64,000 nucleotides of DNA from Asparagopsis taxiformis (GCA_030407315.1 JALQPE010002476.1:1-64000); one strand, 5' to 3'. Shown: positions 1-11,212, counted from the stretch's first letter. Notes: generated by a model from the letters alone, not told the origin. A program made the numbers and translations.

Positions 1-780
1 CAATCACGGTTTTCCTACGTGTCGATAAATGCAGAACGAACATTTTTATTGGTCCAGTGTTTCGCAGAACGAAGCAATGCTATTGGTCCAAAATACAGAA
101 CGAAACATTGCTGTTGCACGATACTGTTGTGAAAGGTCCATGTGGAACGCAGTCGGAGGGTGGAATACTCTACAAGATGGATCGGCAAAACAGATTTGGC
201 ACGTAGCCACTTCGCTCCCTCGCTCGTGCCTTTTTTTCTTTCTAGCTTCTCTAGATGCTGCTATTTATAATAAACACCGCTGTGCTCCATGTGAGCTACC
301 AGCATTGCTTCTGCGTTCCAGGTGAACTGCCAGATGTGCTTCCGCGCTCCAGGTGAGCTGCCGGATATTATTGCTGTCCCGCTCCATGTGAGCTACTGAC
401 TCAGCCGCAGTTAATATCTCAATACTAAGCTGCTGATAGTGCGTGGGGTAGCGGATGCTGATCGTAGCGTCGGGGAGCTAATGCTGTTGGTCGGCGCCAA
501 CTTCTGGTGCTGAGTATACAAGCTCCATTGACCTGCATATGCCAAGGTGCTGGTGATAGCGTCATTAATCGTATCTGCTAATATAAGCACACTGACAGAG
601 CCCGTATGTCAGTCGTGCAATCGCGCGGCGGCGATTGGCTGCTCCTGTAATCTTTCGCTCGGCGGCGACAGGAATATAGTAATAAGCTCTCATGCGGCGA
701 TGAGTTCACACGTGTGATACAGCACACGTGTACTGTGGAACTATTTTCCACTTCGTATCATATTCATTGGATTTCTCACA
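1..780 (-). repeat. Putative 3' LTR of the Ty1/copia element (runs off window)
   Basis: Read on the minus strand, the copia pol reading ends near 961. About 170 bases further on comes a purine run, AACTGGGGGG (plus positions 781-790), directly followed by TG at 780-779. A polypurine tract followed by TG is the expected start of a 3' LTR. A TATAAATA box lies on the minus strand at 262-269, where an LTR promoter could sit. The other end of the LTR, and the partner 5' LTR, are not visible, so this rests on the tract, the TG and the TATA box only. Confidence 0.4.
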
Positions 781-960
781 CCCCCCAGTTGGTGTGTTTT
801 TCACAACGAAACCAACTTCGCAGCAAGCACTTGATTTCTAGAGATATCAAGTGGAGCCATGGAAGCTCTGCTTATTTCCATGTAATGCTGTCGAGCTCTT
901 TCCCGACGTTAAAATCAATGCTTAACTCACCGCTCGTGCAGATGTTATTCAGCTTGTTCA

Positions 961-1714
961 TATAGGTGTAAGTTTGCGTTTGGTGAGCGCGTCTGCCACA
1001 TTCAAGTGTCCTGGTATCCATCGCAACGTGTCCAAGTCTCCAGACTCAAAGCTGTTTCTTATACGCTCGACAGCTTGCCTAAGCCTGAAATCTCTGCCTT
1101 CGTGCAAAGAGGTAATTGTATCATATAAAGCGTGTGAGTCAACTTGTAACTTATGCTTCAGGCGTGTAGAGGAAAAATATGGAGTTGTAAGCGGACTTCA
1201 GATAATAACCGCGGTCATCTGCGTCAGCAGCGGCAAGGATCTCGGCCCATAAGAGGAGTAGCATACCCTTCTCTGTTTGTTGCTTGTCCAGTCGATGGAT
1301 GAAATATAGTCTCGTTGCTTCCTACGTGGACCAAAAGTCCGGTTAGTAATCCGTCTGTCCATATGAGCGATGTCGTGATATGTTGAAGGCTGCATCTGCG
1401 AATGTGCAAATGTATGCGGTAATCACCTGGTGTCCGCACACTCGTTTGAATGTGATCACTGGTTTCAGCTTCATTAGTTCTTTTACGCAGTTGTTAGCAT
1501 CAACGAGGTGTCCGACCGTTAGTTGGGATGTACTCTGCTGCATCCACGACGCCACGAATGATGCTTGTGGTAATGCACCACCTCCAAGAAAGTTGACGAT
1601 GCCGGCCAAGCTTTTTAGCATTGTTACTTCGTTATCGGTAGCCTTTTCTCCCTGCTCTTTCTTACGTGTCCTCGATAGTTCAATGGTTTTGATTCTTGCG
1701 AAGTAATTTTCCAT
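961..1714 (-). pseudogene. Ty1/copia RNase H, frameshifted
   Basis: On the minus strand the region reads as the C-terminal RNase H of a Ty1/copia Pol, split over three frames. The first piece (1343-1714) has the segment leading to the ADAAF-type active-site region. The second (about 1198-1395) has the WTSNKQ-R-V-SS signature typical of copia RNase H. The third (961-1150) reads through a VDSHALYD segment to the classic end WIPGHLNVADALTKR and a TGA stop. The order follows integrase and RT upstream, as in Ty1/copia. Loss of one frame means no continuous enzyme is made. Confidence 0.8.
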
Positions 1715-1857
1715 GGATAAAGTGATGGTGCCCAGCGAAGTTTGTGAAAGGTCGCATCCGTTGAATGTGAAGGGTTTATCGACAACATACTTTCCAATCT
1801 CGAATCGGTTGCCCAGCTCTTTCGCAAAGTGGTTTATGCTTTCAATTTCGCCAGCAA

Positions 1858-2640
1858 TTAGAAGTCGTCAGTAACTTTAGCAACAATTAGGCTTAGCGTA
1901 CCTTGGTGGTCTTTCACAATATTATTTGGCTTATCCCGAATACTCTTTGCATCCCGTACGCATCGATCATCCATTGTTCGATTGTGGTCGCCCATTGTCT
2001 TCCAGCTTCTGCAATACCATAAGGGAGTAGTGTTAGTTTCCATAGGAGGCCGCGGTCTCCGTTCCATTCTTTCGGTGGGCGAACAAATATGTCGCGCTTG
2101 ATGGGTCCGCTCTGGAGGTAAGCTCCTTTGAGGTCCGCAAGAGCGAGTCGAAAGTTGAAGATGGCAGCGATGGAAACACGAGTCTGATGCAATCGAATTG
2201 TGCAGTCGAGAGTCCTTCCGTATGTCGTTCTTTTCCTTGTCTCTATTCCCGTGGGGGACAATACGCGCTTTCAGTTTCCGCTCACCTGATTCCGATGTTT
2301 TGATCTTGTAACTACATCTGATGATATCACATTTGATTCTGCTGGTACTTCTTTTTCAGGTACGATTGTATATGCTTCTTTCCAATTTCCGTCGTGCTCT
2401 TCCTCAAATGCTGTCTCTAGAATCCATGGGGGCGCAAATTCGAGGCCTTTTCGATGACCTGGGACGTTCCTATTTCATCGAATATCTGTTGCAAAACAAG
2501 TTGTTTTCTTGATTGGAGCTCTGTATATAGTTGTGGTGGTTCTCTTGGTGTTGACGTGCTTCCAATGTCTTTCTGTGCGTCTCTGGTGTGGCTTGGTTCT
2601 TTTGGGGTGTTATCATTGTTGCTCATTTTGTTGAGGCAGA
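1858..2640 (-). pseudogene. Ty1/copia reverse transcriptase, partial and frameshifted
   Basis: The best piece (1914-2261, minus) contains LADLKGAYLQSGPIKRDIF and then LLPYGIAEAGRQW. These are the copia RT core segments around the first catalytic aspartate (D-x-K-x-A-[FY]-L) and the LYGL-x-QA-x-R-x-W motif. A piece upstream (2417-2626) looks like the acidic/basic linker that precedes RT. I could not find the YxDD segment in a clean frame downstream, although 1624-1858 stays partly coding-like. It is one part of the broken pol together with the integrase at 2911-4013 and the RNase H at 961-1714. Confidence 0.75.
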
Positions 2641-2731
2641 GGTGACGCTTCTGGGATGCTTGTAGCGATCTTACTCACACACCCCCCACCTCTGTCTCAC
2701 ATTTTATGTAGGTCATTCGGGTATGTTTTGC

Positions 2732-2929
2732 TTATTGTGTGAGTGTGGTGTCGGTTCCATGCTGTAGGGCTTCTTCTACGGTGTAGGTTGCGAGATCTTC
2801 TGTTAGTTGTCCTTGAGGGACGAGTCGGATGTCTTCGTAAGCCACTTTCATAGGGGGTCCGTGTGTAGCTGTTATTCCTTTTGCAATAAGGAAGTGTGGG
2901 TGACATGATATTACTCTGGCTTTTTCCAT
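2732..2929 (-). pseudogene. Ty1/copia integrase-RT linker in a shifted frame
   Basis: This short minus-strand frame overlaps the last codons of the integrase piece and continues with a segment containing FLIAKGITATHGPPMKVAYE and a following acidic stretch. A post-integrase segment of this sort is common between INT and RT in copia Pol. The overlap shows that a small indel near 2920 has shifted the frame. A purine run at 2677-2690 (minus) resembles the tract at 781-790 and may mark another rearrangement between this linker and RT. Confidence 0.5.
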
Positions 2930-4013
2930 TGATTCGGCTCGTTATGTTTGGTGGATTTGTGATATACCCATATCAGTCTGTTGACAGGCAACATGTTGGT
3001 AGGGATAGTGTTAGGTGCGCGTGTATGCAAGAGTTTGTGTAATGCGCGGGTGGCAGTCTGCGATTTGTATGCTTCGAGGAGATCTTGAGGGATGGTGCTT
3101 GTGGGTATGCCAAGGATGGACGGCGAGTATCCTCTGGCGAGTTGGAATGAGCTTAGGAGTTTTGAACCTGAGAACAGGTTTGATAGGAAGCAAGAGCGTG
3201 CGATGATGGACTCAGTTTTTGATGAGCAGCGTTCGGCTGAGATTCGGGCTATAATGTTCTTGATAATTGCGTTCTTTCGTTCGACGATTCCAGATTTGTT
3301 GTGGCGTCTGATGGGTCTTGGGCATATGGTGATATGATGTCTTGTGCATAGGGCGTGAATAGCGCTCTTGTCGAATTCCTGGTCTCCTGAGAGCTTACTG
3401 GGAGCTCCGTGTCTAAATATCCATTCATTTTCTATGGATGTTGCAATGAAGTCCTGGGAACGGGTTGGCGCGATTATGACTTCAGAGTAAGAGGAAAAAG
3501 TTTCCACTATATGGAGACACACTAATTGTCTCTTCCTTACATTAGTCCAGAAGAAGTCGAGTTGAATCTCTTCGTTAAACTGACTGTTAATTCGAGAGAA
3601 AGAGATCTTCCGTGTGATGGATGGTCTTCCGTGGCCTGAGCAGATTTCGCATGCGCTGGCGACGGATTTGAGGCAGTGGTCCAGGGGCGGAGTGAGGCAG
3701 TTGGCGCGTTTGAGAAGCTCTTTCATATCTTCGTATCGGGCATGGGAGTAGCGATGAATTCGCTTTGCGATAGAAAGTGGGCTGGCGTGGGTAAGGAGAT
3801 TATTGGAGGATATAATAGATCTGGCTGTGCTGTAGCGATGAGGTACAATATCCACGTGGATTCGTTCGTTTCCATTTGCATCTTTTGTCACATGTGTAAA
3901 AAATTTTCGGGGCTTTGAGTCGCAAGGACGTGAGATGATGACGAATGGTTTGGTGGTAAGGTTATATGTGTCGGAGAACTTCCGTGCGTCAAGGCCGATG
4001 ATGACTGGTGCTG
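2911..4013 (-). pseudogene. Ty1/copia protease end plus integrase
   Basis: The minus-strand frame is open from about 4013 to 2911; the first ATG is at 3891, but the frame is clearly coding upstream of it. The upstream part includes PVIIGLDARKF, which looks like the end of a retroviral-type aspartic protease (the I-I/L-G-x-D segment). The integrase then follows. It has an H..H zinc-binding part (HRYSHARYEDM) with CEIC, a first D in IQLDFFW, a second D in LSGDQEFDKS and the E in GIVERKNAI, so the DDE triad is complete. The 5' end stops abruptly at the boundary with the Ty3 element, and gag is missing. The downstream frame is shifted, so the polyprotein is dead. Confidence 0.85.
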
Positions 4014-4015
4014 GA

Positions 4016-5198
4016 TGTAGCAGGTAGAAAATCCGCTAGAGCGGCAAACCACCCGACAGGTGTCCCGAGCCTCGGTAGAGGAAGTGGTAGAGCAGATGAA
4101 CCTTATAGGTACCCGGCGGGTAGTCTCGTGAGAGAGAAGGGATCGCTACCCGGAGGGGGTTGTGCGATTATAGCGCTCACGCGAGATGCGTATTAATGGA
4201 GCAAGATGACGTAATCCGTCGAGCTGTTGGCTAACCCTAAGGTTTTCCCGGAGAGGGGTTGAACAATAGGTATGCAAACACTGTTCCTGTGGGTCGTAAT
4301 TCCACTTGAGTTTACGTTCCTCTAGAAACCGTGCCTACTGGCTATTCCAGTGGCAGTTTTATACTAAGTCTACTGTAAGCTAGGGTTAGTGGTTAGGAAT
4401 AAATATCCAGTTAGTGACCAATCAGAACCCAATTACTGGCGCTCGCCTACCCGCGAGGTCATTGCCAATAGGCTTACATTGTAATGTATGGCTGATCAGC
4501 CTAAGTTAAAATTTGCCCCTTGTGGGGTCTTGGCCGGGGCCGATAGGCCCGGGTGGGGTTATTTGTCAGCCTTAGCTGGTCCTAAGTATAGGAAACACGC
4601 CAGTTGGCTGGTGCCTTCTGATTGGCACATCCCGTAAGTGGGTACCCAATAGGGAAGCGACACGGCTCGATCAGCGAGGACCGCCAGGCGGTACGACACG
4701 GCCCCCTCCTGAGAGATTTGTCGTCCCGACAAAATTTGATCAAATAAAATTACAATTTTTGGCTGTGGCCGTTGCATTGTGCAATTCAAAATTTTCCCGC
4801 GCGCGGCGCGTGCACACTAAATGTGTTGTCCATCCGACTCTTCCCGAGTTCCGCCCGACCGTTTCCTATTGGAATCAATACCTGTTTCAGGTCCATCATC
4901 GCCCTAACGCAACACAGCGTATTCACCCCTTCGGTGTCCAACTGCGTCCACGCATTCGCGTCCTTTCCATTATCCCTCAAAGGGTTTTTGCGTCCATCTG
5001 CTAAATAATTAGCCGCGTGATCGCACGAGCGGTGCCAATTCGAGGCTTGCATTCGCCGTTTCGGCCCATTGCCTCGCGATCCCCCTTCCTGGGTTGAATA
5101 GCGCAGCTCCCTCCCGGAGACTTAAGCCAATAGGCCACTTGTTCGTCCCGCTTCAGGGTTTTTATCAACGTCCGTCATCGCCTCTACTGGCTTTTAGG
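4016..5198. other. Non-coding left end of the Ty3 element (3' UTR and possibly LTR)
   Basis: No convincing gene is present in this 1.2-kb stretch. It begins with TGTAGCAGG immediately where the copia protease frame is lost, so TG at 4016 could be an LTR end. It has the same CCC-loop-GGG mini-palindromes as the rest of the Ty3 element, for example around 4230-4260, 4515-4560 and 4973-4990. A 3' LTR is expected here for a minus-strand element, but no second copy was recognised at the other end, so the LTR limits are not defined. Confidence 0.4.
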
Positions 5199-8100
5199 AT
5201 GACCCCTCGTGCTCCGATTCAATTCGAATCCTCTGAAGAGGAAGGAGACAATATGGGTTCGCCCAACCGTCCTACCACACGCTCCAGCGTTCGCCGTCCC
5301 ACGACGCGCCACCAGGCTTCCTCCTCCCGCACCGGGGTTCCGCCTACACCGGCTAAGTCTTCGTCGACTTCAGCGCCACGCGTGCCGTCAGCCACCGCGG
5401 CTCAATCGCAAACGCGAACGCGTTCGACTGCCGCCAAAGGCACCGCTGATCCAGCGTCGCCTGCTGGCAAGGTTGTGAGTGCGCAAGCACGTTCCGAAGA
5501 GACGGTCCCCCCTACCAGGGCAAGCGCACAAGAGCGCGACTCTGTTCCGGCTGAATCGCCTGCTTCCCCGAAGCCTTCCACCCCAGTGGCAAGTGTCAAA
5601 CCGTCATCGGTTAATCCGCCGTCACGCGAAGGTGAGTCATCGAAGGCCGCCGGCCCGTCCCCAAGGGGAGCCATGCCGGCCGACACCGAGGAGGTGATAG
5701 AAGTCGTCGCCGAGGGAGGCGCTACGCCCAGGCCAACAAGGCAGCCGAACGTCAGGCCTTCGCCAAGTTCGCGTCCGATTACTTCTCGTCCTTCCGCCCC
5801 GGCGGCTCGTACCTCTTCTGGTCATGACGCTTCAGCGAATCCCTATGAGGACTATGGCCGCCGCAACCAACAGATACTGGCGGACGCTCGAAAGCGTAGG
5901 GAAGAAGAATTGCGCCGCGAGGCTGCTCGAGCAGAAGCCGAGAAGGCTGCAGCCGAAAAGGCTAATGCTCAACCTGTCGAGAAGGTCATAGACCCATATG
6001 CCTCTACTGGCAGAGTTACCCGAAGTGGGTCTGGTGCGGCTGCCGCCGATGCCTCTGTAGGCGTAAGACCGTCGGGCACCGCCTTGGTTGACCCTTACGC
6101 GGTTGCGTCTGCTCCAGCACCAGCTGTTCCGTCACACGACACTCCCCCTCGGGCACCTAAGCCGACTGCCAATTGGCGCTCCATGGGAGAATTTTACCCA
6201 GCCAATGCTGATGAACTGGTGGTATTCGATTCGCAAGCCTTGCCTTTCAGGCGTGAGCTCGCCGCTCCTTGGGAACACTACCCGTTTGCGCGACTCCCTC
6301 GTAGGGACTTTACGGATCGCCCGAGAAGCGAGTTACGTCGCGATATGCTTCTCATGAGCTCCCTCCGGGGTCAAAACCATCAGGTTCAAAACGAATGTTG
6401 GTCGGCGTATGCCCGTCTCCCCTCGAGTCGCCCTATGCGTCACTTCCGTGTCCCCCATACGCTATGCAGCGACAGGACTTTCCTGCTCCATCCCGGAGAT
6501 GCGCTGTACGTCGAACGTATGAATCGTCGCTTGTTCCAGGAAGGATCGTACCAAGGCTCCGTAGCGGATCTACCGATGGTTCGGTCACGCTGGTTTGCGT
6601 ACCCTCCACGTCCCGATACGGGTAGCTACGAGCATCATATGCGTTTGCACGCTAGGGTTACTTCCCGAAGGATGGGACGTCAGGTGACGGCGAATGATTA
6701 TCGCGTGTTCGCGCACCGTCATGGTAGCTCTGCTGAGCCGGTCACTAGACCCATGAAGGTAGCTAGGGAAGCTTTGGACCCGCTATGGGATGATCCCACT
6801 TGGGAAGGCAAGTCATCTCCACCGATGTGTTTGCCCGTTGCCGACCCTCCGTCGCTGGTGTATTTCCACAATTCCGCTCTTCGCGACGCGCCCGAATGGC
6901 GAATGGACAGGTTCCGATCGTACCTCGAGTTGGAGAGGGATATCCTTATAGGGATCGAGTTGGCTCGTACCGCCGAGACGCGGGGCTTTGTGCCGGTGAT
7001 GGCGGAGGAACTCCTCAATAGGGTGAGCAGTACTTGGTACGATATCCCGAAGGTTCCGGTGTCGGACGTGGTCCCCTATAGTCGGGAGTTACCTGGTTCG
7101 GTAGTGCGTCGGTTGCTGAAGGTGGCCCTTGGGGGTGATGATTATCCGCAGGAATTGGTCAGTACCAACATCACGGGAGTGGCACCGGAGAAGGTGGTTA
7201 TCTACAGGACTGTTGACTTGCCGGTGAGGGCGTTACGTATTAACGTGTTAAACCATCGAGATGGTACAGTCGCAGAGCTGCCGCCTTATCGCAGAGATGG
7301 TGAGTTCACCGAAGATGGGTATTACGGCGTGGAGCCTGACAGGTATTCCGACGGTCACCCCGACTCTTACAAATATCAGCCTGTTGGCGAGGCATTTGTG
7401 CCGCGTCCGTGGTGGACGGCCGCCGAGGCGGGAGGCCCAGCTGGGCGTTCGCCTTACGCAGGACGGAGCTTCGCTCCTGTTGCTTCCTTACCACCCAGTG
7501 GTGCTGATGACTTGTACGAAAGTCAGGTCCCGATGACCGTCGCGCCTACCGCGCCAACCCTTCAGCCCACAGCTGCCCCTTCATCCCAAGTGGGTCCCGC
7601 CATGGAGGCGCTTCTGACATCCGACCAAGGCTCTGAGCCATCCGTGAACGGTGATGATGTAGTCACGCGTCAGCCTCCTGCTGTTGATATCCTACGTGGG
7701 GAATTGTCGAGTCGCGAATTGCTATCGATTCCGCATGTGCGGCGGTTGGCCGATGATCTCGGGGATGGTACGGTGGCTTCCATTTTTGCCTCTGCCAATG
7801 GGCGTTACATCGTAAGATCCGCGTTGGATGGACTCGCATTGTCGTGCATCACGTTAGCTGCTCGCTATAAGCAAGGACGCGAACAGCGTAACATCGCCCG
7901 AGAGCGTCGCCGCACAGCGGATAGGGAGGTTGAGGCCGCACGCCTGGAGGCAGCAGAATTGCGAACCCGGGTTGGGGAATTAGAAGGTGAGTTGGAGGAC
8001 GCCAGGCGTCTACTGCAGCAAGCAGTTATTCCCGAAGAGGGTGGCGAGGAGGCCGTTCAGCCTGGTTACTCGCGTCGTCGCGCTAGGTCTCCCGATGAGG

Positions 8101-8465
8101 GTCTTCCCGAACGCAACGTGCGTACTCGTCTTCATTCCCCCGTGGGTGCTGCGGATGCTAGTAATCCTTTACTTGCGCGTCTTGATGCCCGGTTAGGGTC
8201 GCCTGAGTCGCCAGATGTTTCTCCGCCTCCCGCGTCCATCCCAGCAGTTGGGTTATCCGCCTCTGCGGTTGCGTCTTCGCATGGCCCTGTGCCTGCCCGT
8301 CGTCGGGGTTCTAGTGCAGTTCCGCAACGCGGTTTGCGTCGTAATCCTACCTTCACAAGGGTTGCACCCCGCCATCCTCGTCCTTCGACGAATGTACGCG
8401 CTCCTGCCCCTACGGCACCGTCTGCCTCTCATCGGCCTCGGCCTTCTAGCCATTATCGTCGCTAA
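5199..8465 (+). CDS. Large antisense ORF carried by the Ty3 element, unknown function
   Basis: The frame is open from 5094. The ATG at 5199 (A at -3) gives 1088 residues and avoids a leader that looks non-coding. Residues 1-340 are rich in Ser, Pro, Thr, Ala and Arg and are probably disordered, with a charged Lys/Glu/Ala helix near 255-290. A more ordered region of about 400 residues follows, rich in Trp, Tyr, Arg and Pro. A coiled coil of heptad type lies near 910-970 (TADREVEAARLEAAELRTRV and beyond), and the tail is basic and proline-rich. It is encoded opposite to gag-pol and converges with it, with 306 bases between the two stops. I do not recognise the family. Similar composition and the shared mini-palindromes suggest it belongs to the retroelement. 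Position between pol and the 3' LTR matches the antisense ORFs known in some plant Ty3 elements, but that is only an analogy. Confidence 0.7.
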   Translation: MTPRAPIQFESSEEEGDNMGSPNRPTTRSSVRRPTTRHQASSSRTGVPPTPAKSSSTSAPRVPSATAAQSQTRTRSTAAKGTADPASPAGKVVSAQARSEETVPPTRASAQERDSVPAESPASPKPSTPVASVKPSSVNPPSREGESSKAAGPSPRGAMPADTEEVIEVVAEGGATPRPTRQPNVRPSPSSRPITSRPSAPAARTSSGHDASANPYEDYGRRNQQILADARKRREEELRREAARAEAEKAAAEKANAQPVEKVIDPYASTGRVTRSGSGAAAADASVGVRPSGTALVDPYAVASAPAPAVPSHDTPPRAPKPTANWRSMGEFYPANADELVVFDSQALPFRRELAAPWEHYPFARLPRRDFTDRPRSELRRDMLLMSSLRGQNHQVQNECWSAYARLPSSRPMRHFRVPHTLCSDRTFLLHPGDALYVERMNRRLFQEGSYQGSVADLPMVRSRWFAYPPRPDTGSYEHHMRLHARVTSRRMGRQVTANDYRVFAHRHGSSAEPVTRPMKVAREALDPLWDDPTWEGKSSPPMCLPVADPPSLVYFHNSALRDAPEWRMDRFRSYLELERDILIGIELARTAETRGFVPVMAEELLNRVSSTWYDIPKVPVSDVVPYSRELPGSVVRRLLKVALGGDDYPQELVSTNITGVAPEKVVIYRTVDLPVRALRINVLNHRDGTVAELPPYRRDGEFTEDGYYGVEPDRYSDGHPDSYKYQPVGEAFVPRPWWTAAEAGGPAGRSPYAGRSFAPVASLPPSGADDLYESQVPMTVAPTAPTLQPTAAPSSQVGPAMEALLTSDQGSEPSVNGDDVVTRQPPAVDILRGELSSRELLSIPHVRRLADDLGDGTVASIFASANGRYIVRSALDGLALSCITLAARYKQGREQRNIARERRRTADREVEAARLEAAELRTRVGELEGELEDARRLLQQAVIPEEGGEEAVQPGYSRRRARSPDEGLPERNVRTRLHSPVGAADASNPLLARLDARLGSPESPDVSPPPASIPAVGLSASAVASSHGPVPARRRGSSAVPQRGLRRNPTFTRVAPRHPRPSTNVRAPAPTAPSASHRPRPSSHYRR

Positions 8466-8771
8466 GGACTGGCAATTGCCTTTGGGAGAATAACCTCTAA
8501 CGGTAGTTTGAACACGCTTTTGCGTTGCGCCATTGTTCATCAGGTAGTCCTGAGGCACCTCTGAGGTACATTAAAGATGCATCATCACGCTGACGTGCGG
8601 ATTTGTTTGTTGAAACCCTTTTTGGTCAATTTTTTCATTTCCTGAAATCTTAATTTCCACAATGGCTCCGGTTGGCGGTGATAAAGTGCGCCCTTTTTGG
8701 CTTGACCCTCCGAGGTTTGGTAGCTCCACCCAGTGGGTACCTTGTTAGGTTCTTATCCCTGTGGGGTTATT
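8466..8771. other. Gap between convergent antisense ORF and pol
   Basis: About 300 bases with no gene separate the stop of the plus-strand ORF from the stop of the minus-strand pol. The stretch contains T-rich runs near 8620-8650 and a CCC-loop-GGG palindrome near 8755. It may carry the 3' ends of both transcripts; no clear poly(A) signal pair was identified. Confidence 0.4.
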
Positions 8772-10655
8772 CTACTTCTTCCCTCTCTTGGGTTTGCGCG
8801 TGCGCGCTCGGCGTGGTTGCCGGTCACCTTCGCGGTGTTGTCTTCGACGGAAGTACCTTGATGCCCATTCAGGGGGGACGTTCGCGCGTTGCGTCCATGT
8901 CGGCTTTCGGTAGCCATACCACTTCACCAGGAACCATTGTTCCCCGTCGTCGTCAGTGACGTAATCGATGAGATCATCGATGGGATATTCCTCCTCTGAG
9001 GTTGCGCGTTCGGCGTCGCTACTTCCCTCTGGGGTTTCCTTCGTCCCTTCAGGGAGAGCTACTCGTTCCGAGTTCGGCTGCGTGCCCTGTGGCGCTTTCT
9101 CTTGTTCCCCATTGGGGGTGGCTTCCAAAGACCTTACGGGGTTTGCCGTGGCTATCTTCTTCGCACTTGAGCGAGTGTGTCGACCCGGTTTGGGTTTTGC
9201 CAAATGGGCGGGTGCTTGACTTGCTTGGTTCGCTATGCGAAGTTCGGCTCCCGATGGAGGGTTCGCGTCCCGTTGAGGGAAAGTCGGCGTTTGTACGCGT
9301 GCTTTGATTGAGCGTCGCCTGGTCGCGTTTGCGTTGGTCAAATGCCTTGGGGCTGAGTCTGTGGCGTCGGTGCCTGCCATACTTTGGCGAGTTGCTCGCT
9401 TGTGCGACGGGAGAGCCCTGTCAGGGTTGACGTATTGGTCTTGGTCTGCATTGGCAGAGTTGTCGTGGCGTCTTTGTTGACTTCTTCGCAATTGTGTGCG
9501 ATTGCGGTTGGTAGTTACCGGCTGTGTGGGTGAACGACTTGGGTCGTGTGCGTCGTTCCCAATTGTGGGTGAGTTACCGAAGGGTGAAAGACTACAAGGT
9601 TGATCCCGAGAGGGAGTTGCAAAATTTTTGCTTACGCGCACAGCGTCGGGGGCCCCCTCCTGAAGGGTGGTTTGTCCCAAACCACTACCTTCAGGTGTTA
9701 TCCTCATTGCAGGTTGTCGTGGAGACGACAGTTGATCCCTGAAGGGGTATTCCTGATTAGGAGTTGGCGGAAGTGATTCGCTTTGTGCGTTCTGTTGGCC
9801 GTCGCCCGTCGGTTGGCGTGATTGTGTATTTGGCGCGAGGGCATCTGCACCTGATGGTGACGCTTGTGCGTTAGCGGCATGTAGCCGAGGTGGTAAGGTT
9901 GGTTCCTCGGTTGGTCGCGGAGCGAGTGCAACTCTATCGAGACTAACCTTTTCGGTGATACCATCGCGGTCGATGTAAACCGTTCGCCGTCCGGCACGGA
10001 TAACCCTATAGGGACCTTGAGCTATTGGAGTTAGCTTGTTCCGTTCACGGACTTCTGGATTATCCAGATAAACGTAATCATCGGTAGTGATGAGTCGTTT
10101 AGACTTCCGGATTGACCGGTCGAAGTTACGCTTGTAGCGTGCTTGCGCGCTGTGAAGGCGTTTACCTGCCATATCAATGGTATCCGTAATACGGCGTAAG
10201 AAGTCTTGCTTCGTGAACGCGTCTGGCGTTGCCCTCCTTTTCACCGAATGGTGTGTCGCATATGGCGGTGGAGGTCGGCTTAGGATGAGGTCGAAGGGTG
10301 TAGTTCCCGTTGTGCGATGCACGTGCGTGTTGTACGCATAGGTTAACGCTGATGCGTAGACATCCCAGTCGTCCTGGTTATCATTGACGTAATTACGTAG
10401 CATGCTCAATAGAGTACGGTTATACCGTTCGACTTGCCCATTTGTCTGGGGATGGTAAGCCGTCGTGAAGACGTTCTTCGTTCCTAACTGGAGGCAGACG
10501 GCCTGGAAGAACTTCGACGCAAATTGCGGACCGTTATCGGATAGTAATGTCCGTGGAGGACCATACTTAAACACCCAATGTGTACAAAAGGCTACTGCCA
10601 CATGGTAAGCCGTAATGCTTCGCAGGGGCACCACTTGGGTGAGGTAAAGCGACAC
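8772..10655 (-). pseudogene. Ty3 integrase catalytic core and C-terminal chromodomain
   Basis: This piece continues the integrase of 10592-11212 after a frame break. The second catalytic D is in LLSDNGPQFASKFF (about residue 37) and the E is in GQVERYNRTLL (about residue 74). A GPF/Y-like module follows in NKLTPIAQGPYRVI. Then come about 300 residues of basic, low-complexity linker, and at the very end a chromodomain (about 555-605) with DLIDYVTDDDGEQWFLVKW and a YGYRKPTWT segment, followed by a basic tail. Chromodomains in this position direct chromovirus integration to marked chromatin. The start of the frame is not a natural start; the break near 10650 looks like a small deletion between the VIS-RFT and LTQVVPL segments. 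The tail is unusually long. Confidence 0.85.
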
Positions 10656-11212
10656 GAAATCACCAGTAGGTGCACGTTACCTTTCTTGGTACGAGGTAGA
10701 GGACCGAGGAGGTCAATTGCAACGTCATCCAATGGTGTGGTAGCTGGGAACAGCTGGAGGGTACTCGCATGTTTGCGCAACCGTAATCGGTTTCTCGCGC
10801 ACGCTGAACAGCGTTCAACCGTTCCGGTTATGTCCGCAGCCATTGCAGGCCAATAATAAGATAGGCGCATCGTGTCGTACATGCGGTTCTGACCAGGATG
10901 TCCTGCCAAGATGCCGTGGTGGCACATCGTCAATAGACGTTGCCGTAAGGCTTTGGGTACCACAATCTGGGATGACCCGTCCAATTTGGACTTCCTACAA
11001 AGGACACCGTCTTCATCTTCGAAGAAGAGAGAGTCAGACTTCTGAGAGGCCAGGGCCTGTTGACAGAAGTCGTCTGTTCGTTGCTCTTCGAGCCACTCTT
11101 GCGAGTTATCGGGCAGTAGTTTTCCGTTTGCGGATGAGTTGTTAAGACGGGGGTACCGTTGGGGGTGAAGTTCCTTTGCGTGGCTCTTGCTAGAGAAAGG
11201 TCGTAGAACCAA
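10592..11212 (-). pseudogene. Ty3 integrase N-terminal part (HHCC zinc domain)
   Basis: The piece has the zinc-binding HHCC domain: MCHHGILAGHPGQNRM with its histidines, then CSACARN with the C-x2-C pair. The start of the catalytic core follows, with the first D in DDVAIDLLGPLPRTKKG. The last 20 or so residues are out of frame relative to the continuing integrase at 8772-10655. The upstream join with RNase H is also out of frame. It is the middle of the broken pol. Confidence 0.85.

Larger units (their letters stand above)
780..4015 (-). mobile_element. Ty1/copia LTR retrotransposon, 5'-truncated and degenerate
   Basis: The order on the minus strand is protease end, integrase, RT, RNase H, then a polypurine tract and a putative LTR. 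Integrase before RT defines Ty1/copia. Frameshifts separate INT, RT and RNase H. The protease frame is interrupted at about 4013, where DNA with the features of the neighbouring Ty3 element begins. No gag or 5' LTR is seen on the near side, and I did not find the missing half beyond the Ty3 element at 14.4-16 kb. Confidence 0.85.
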
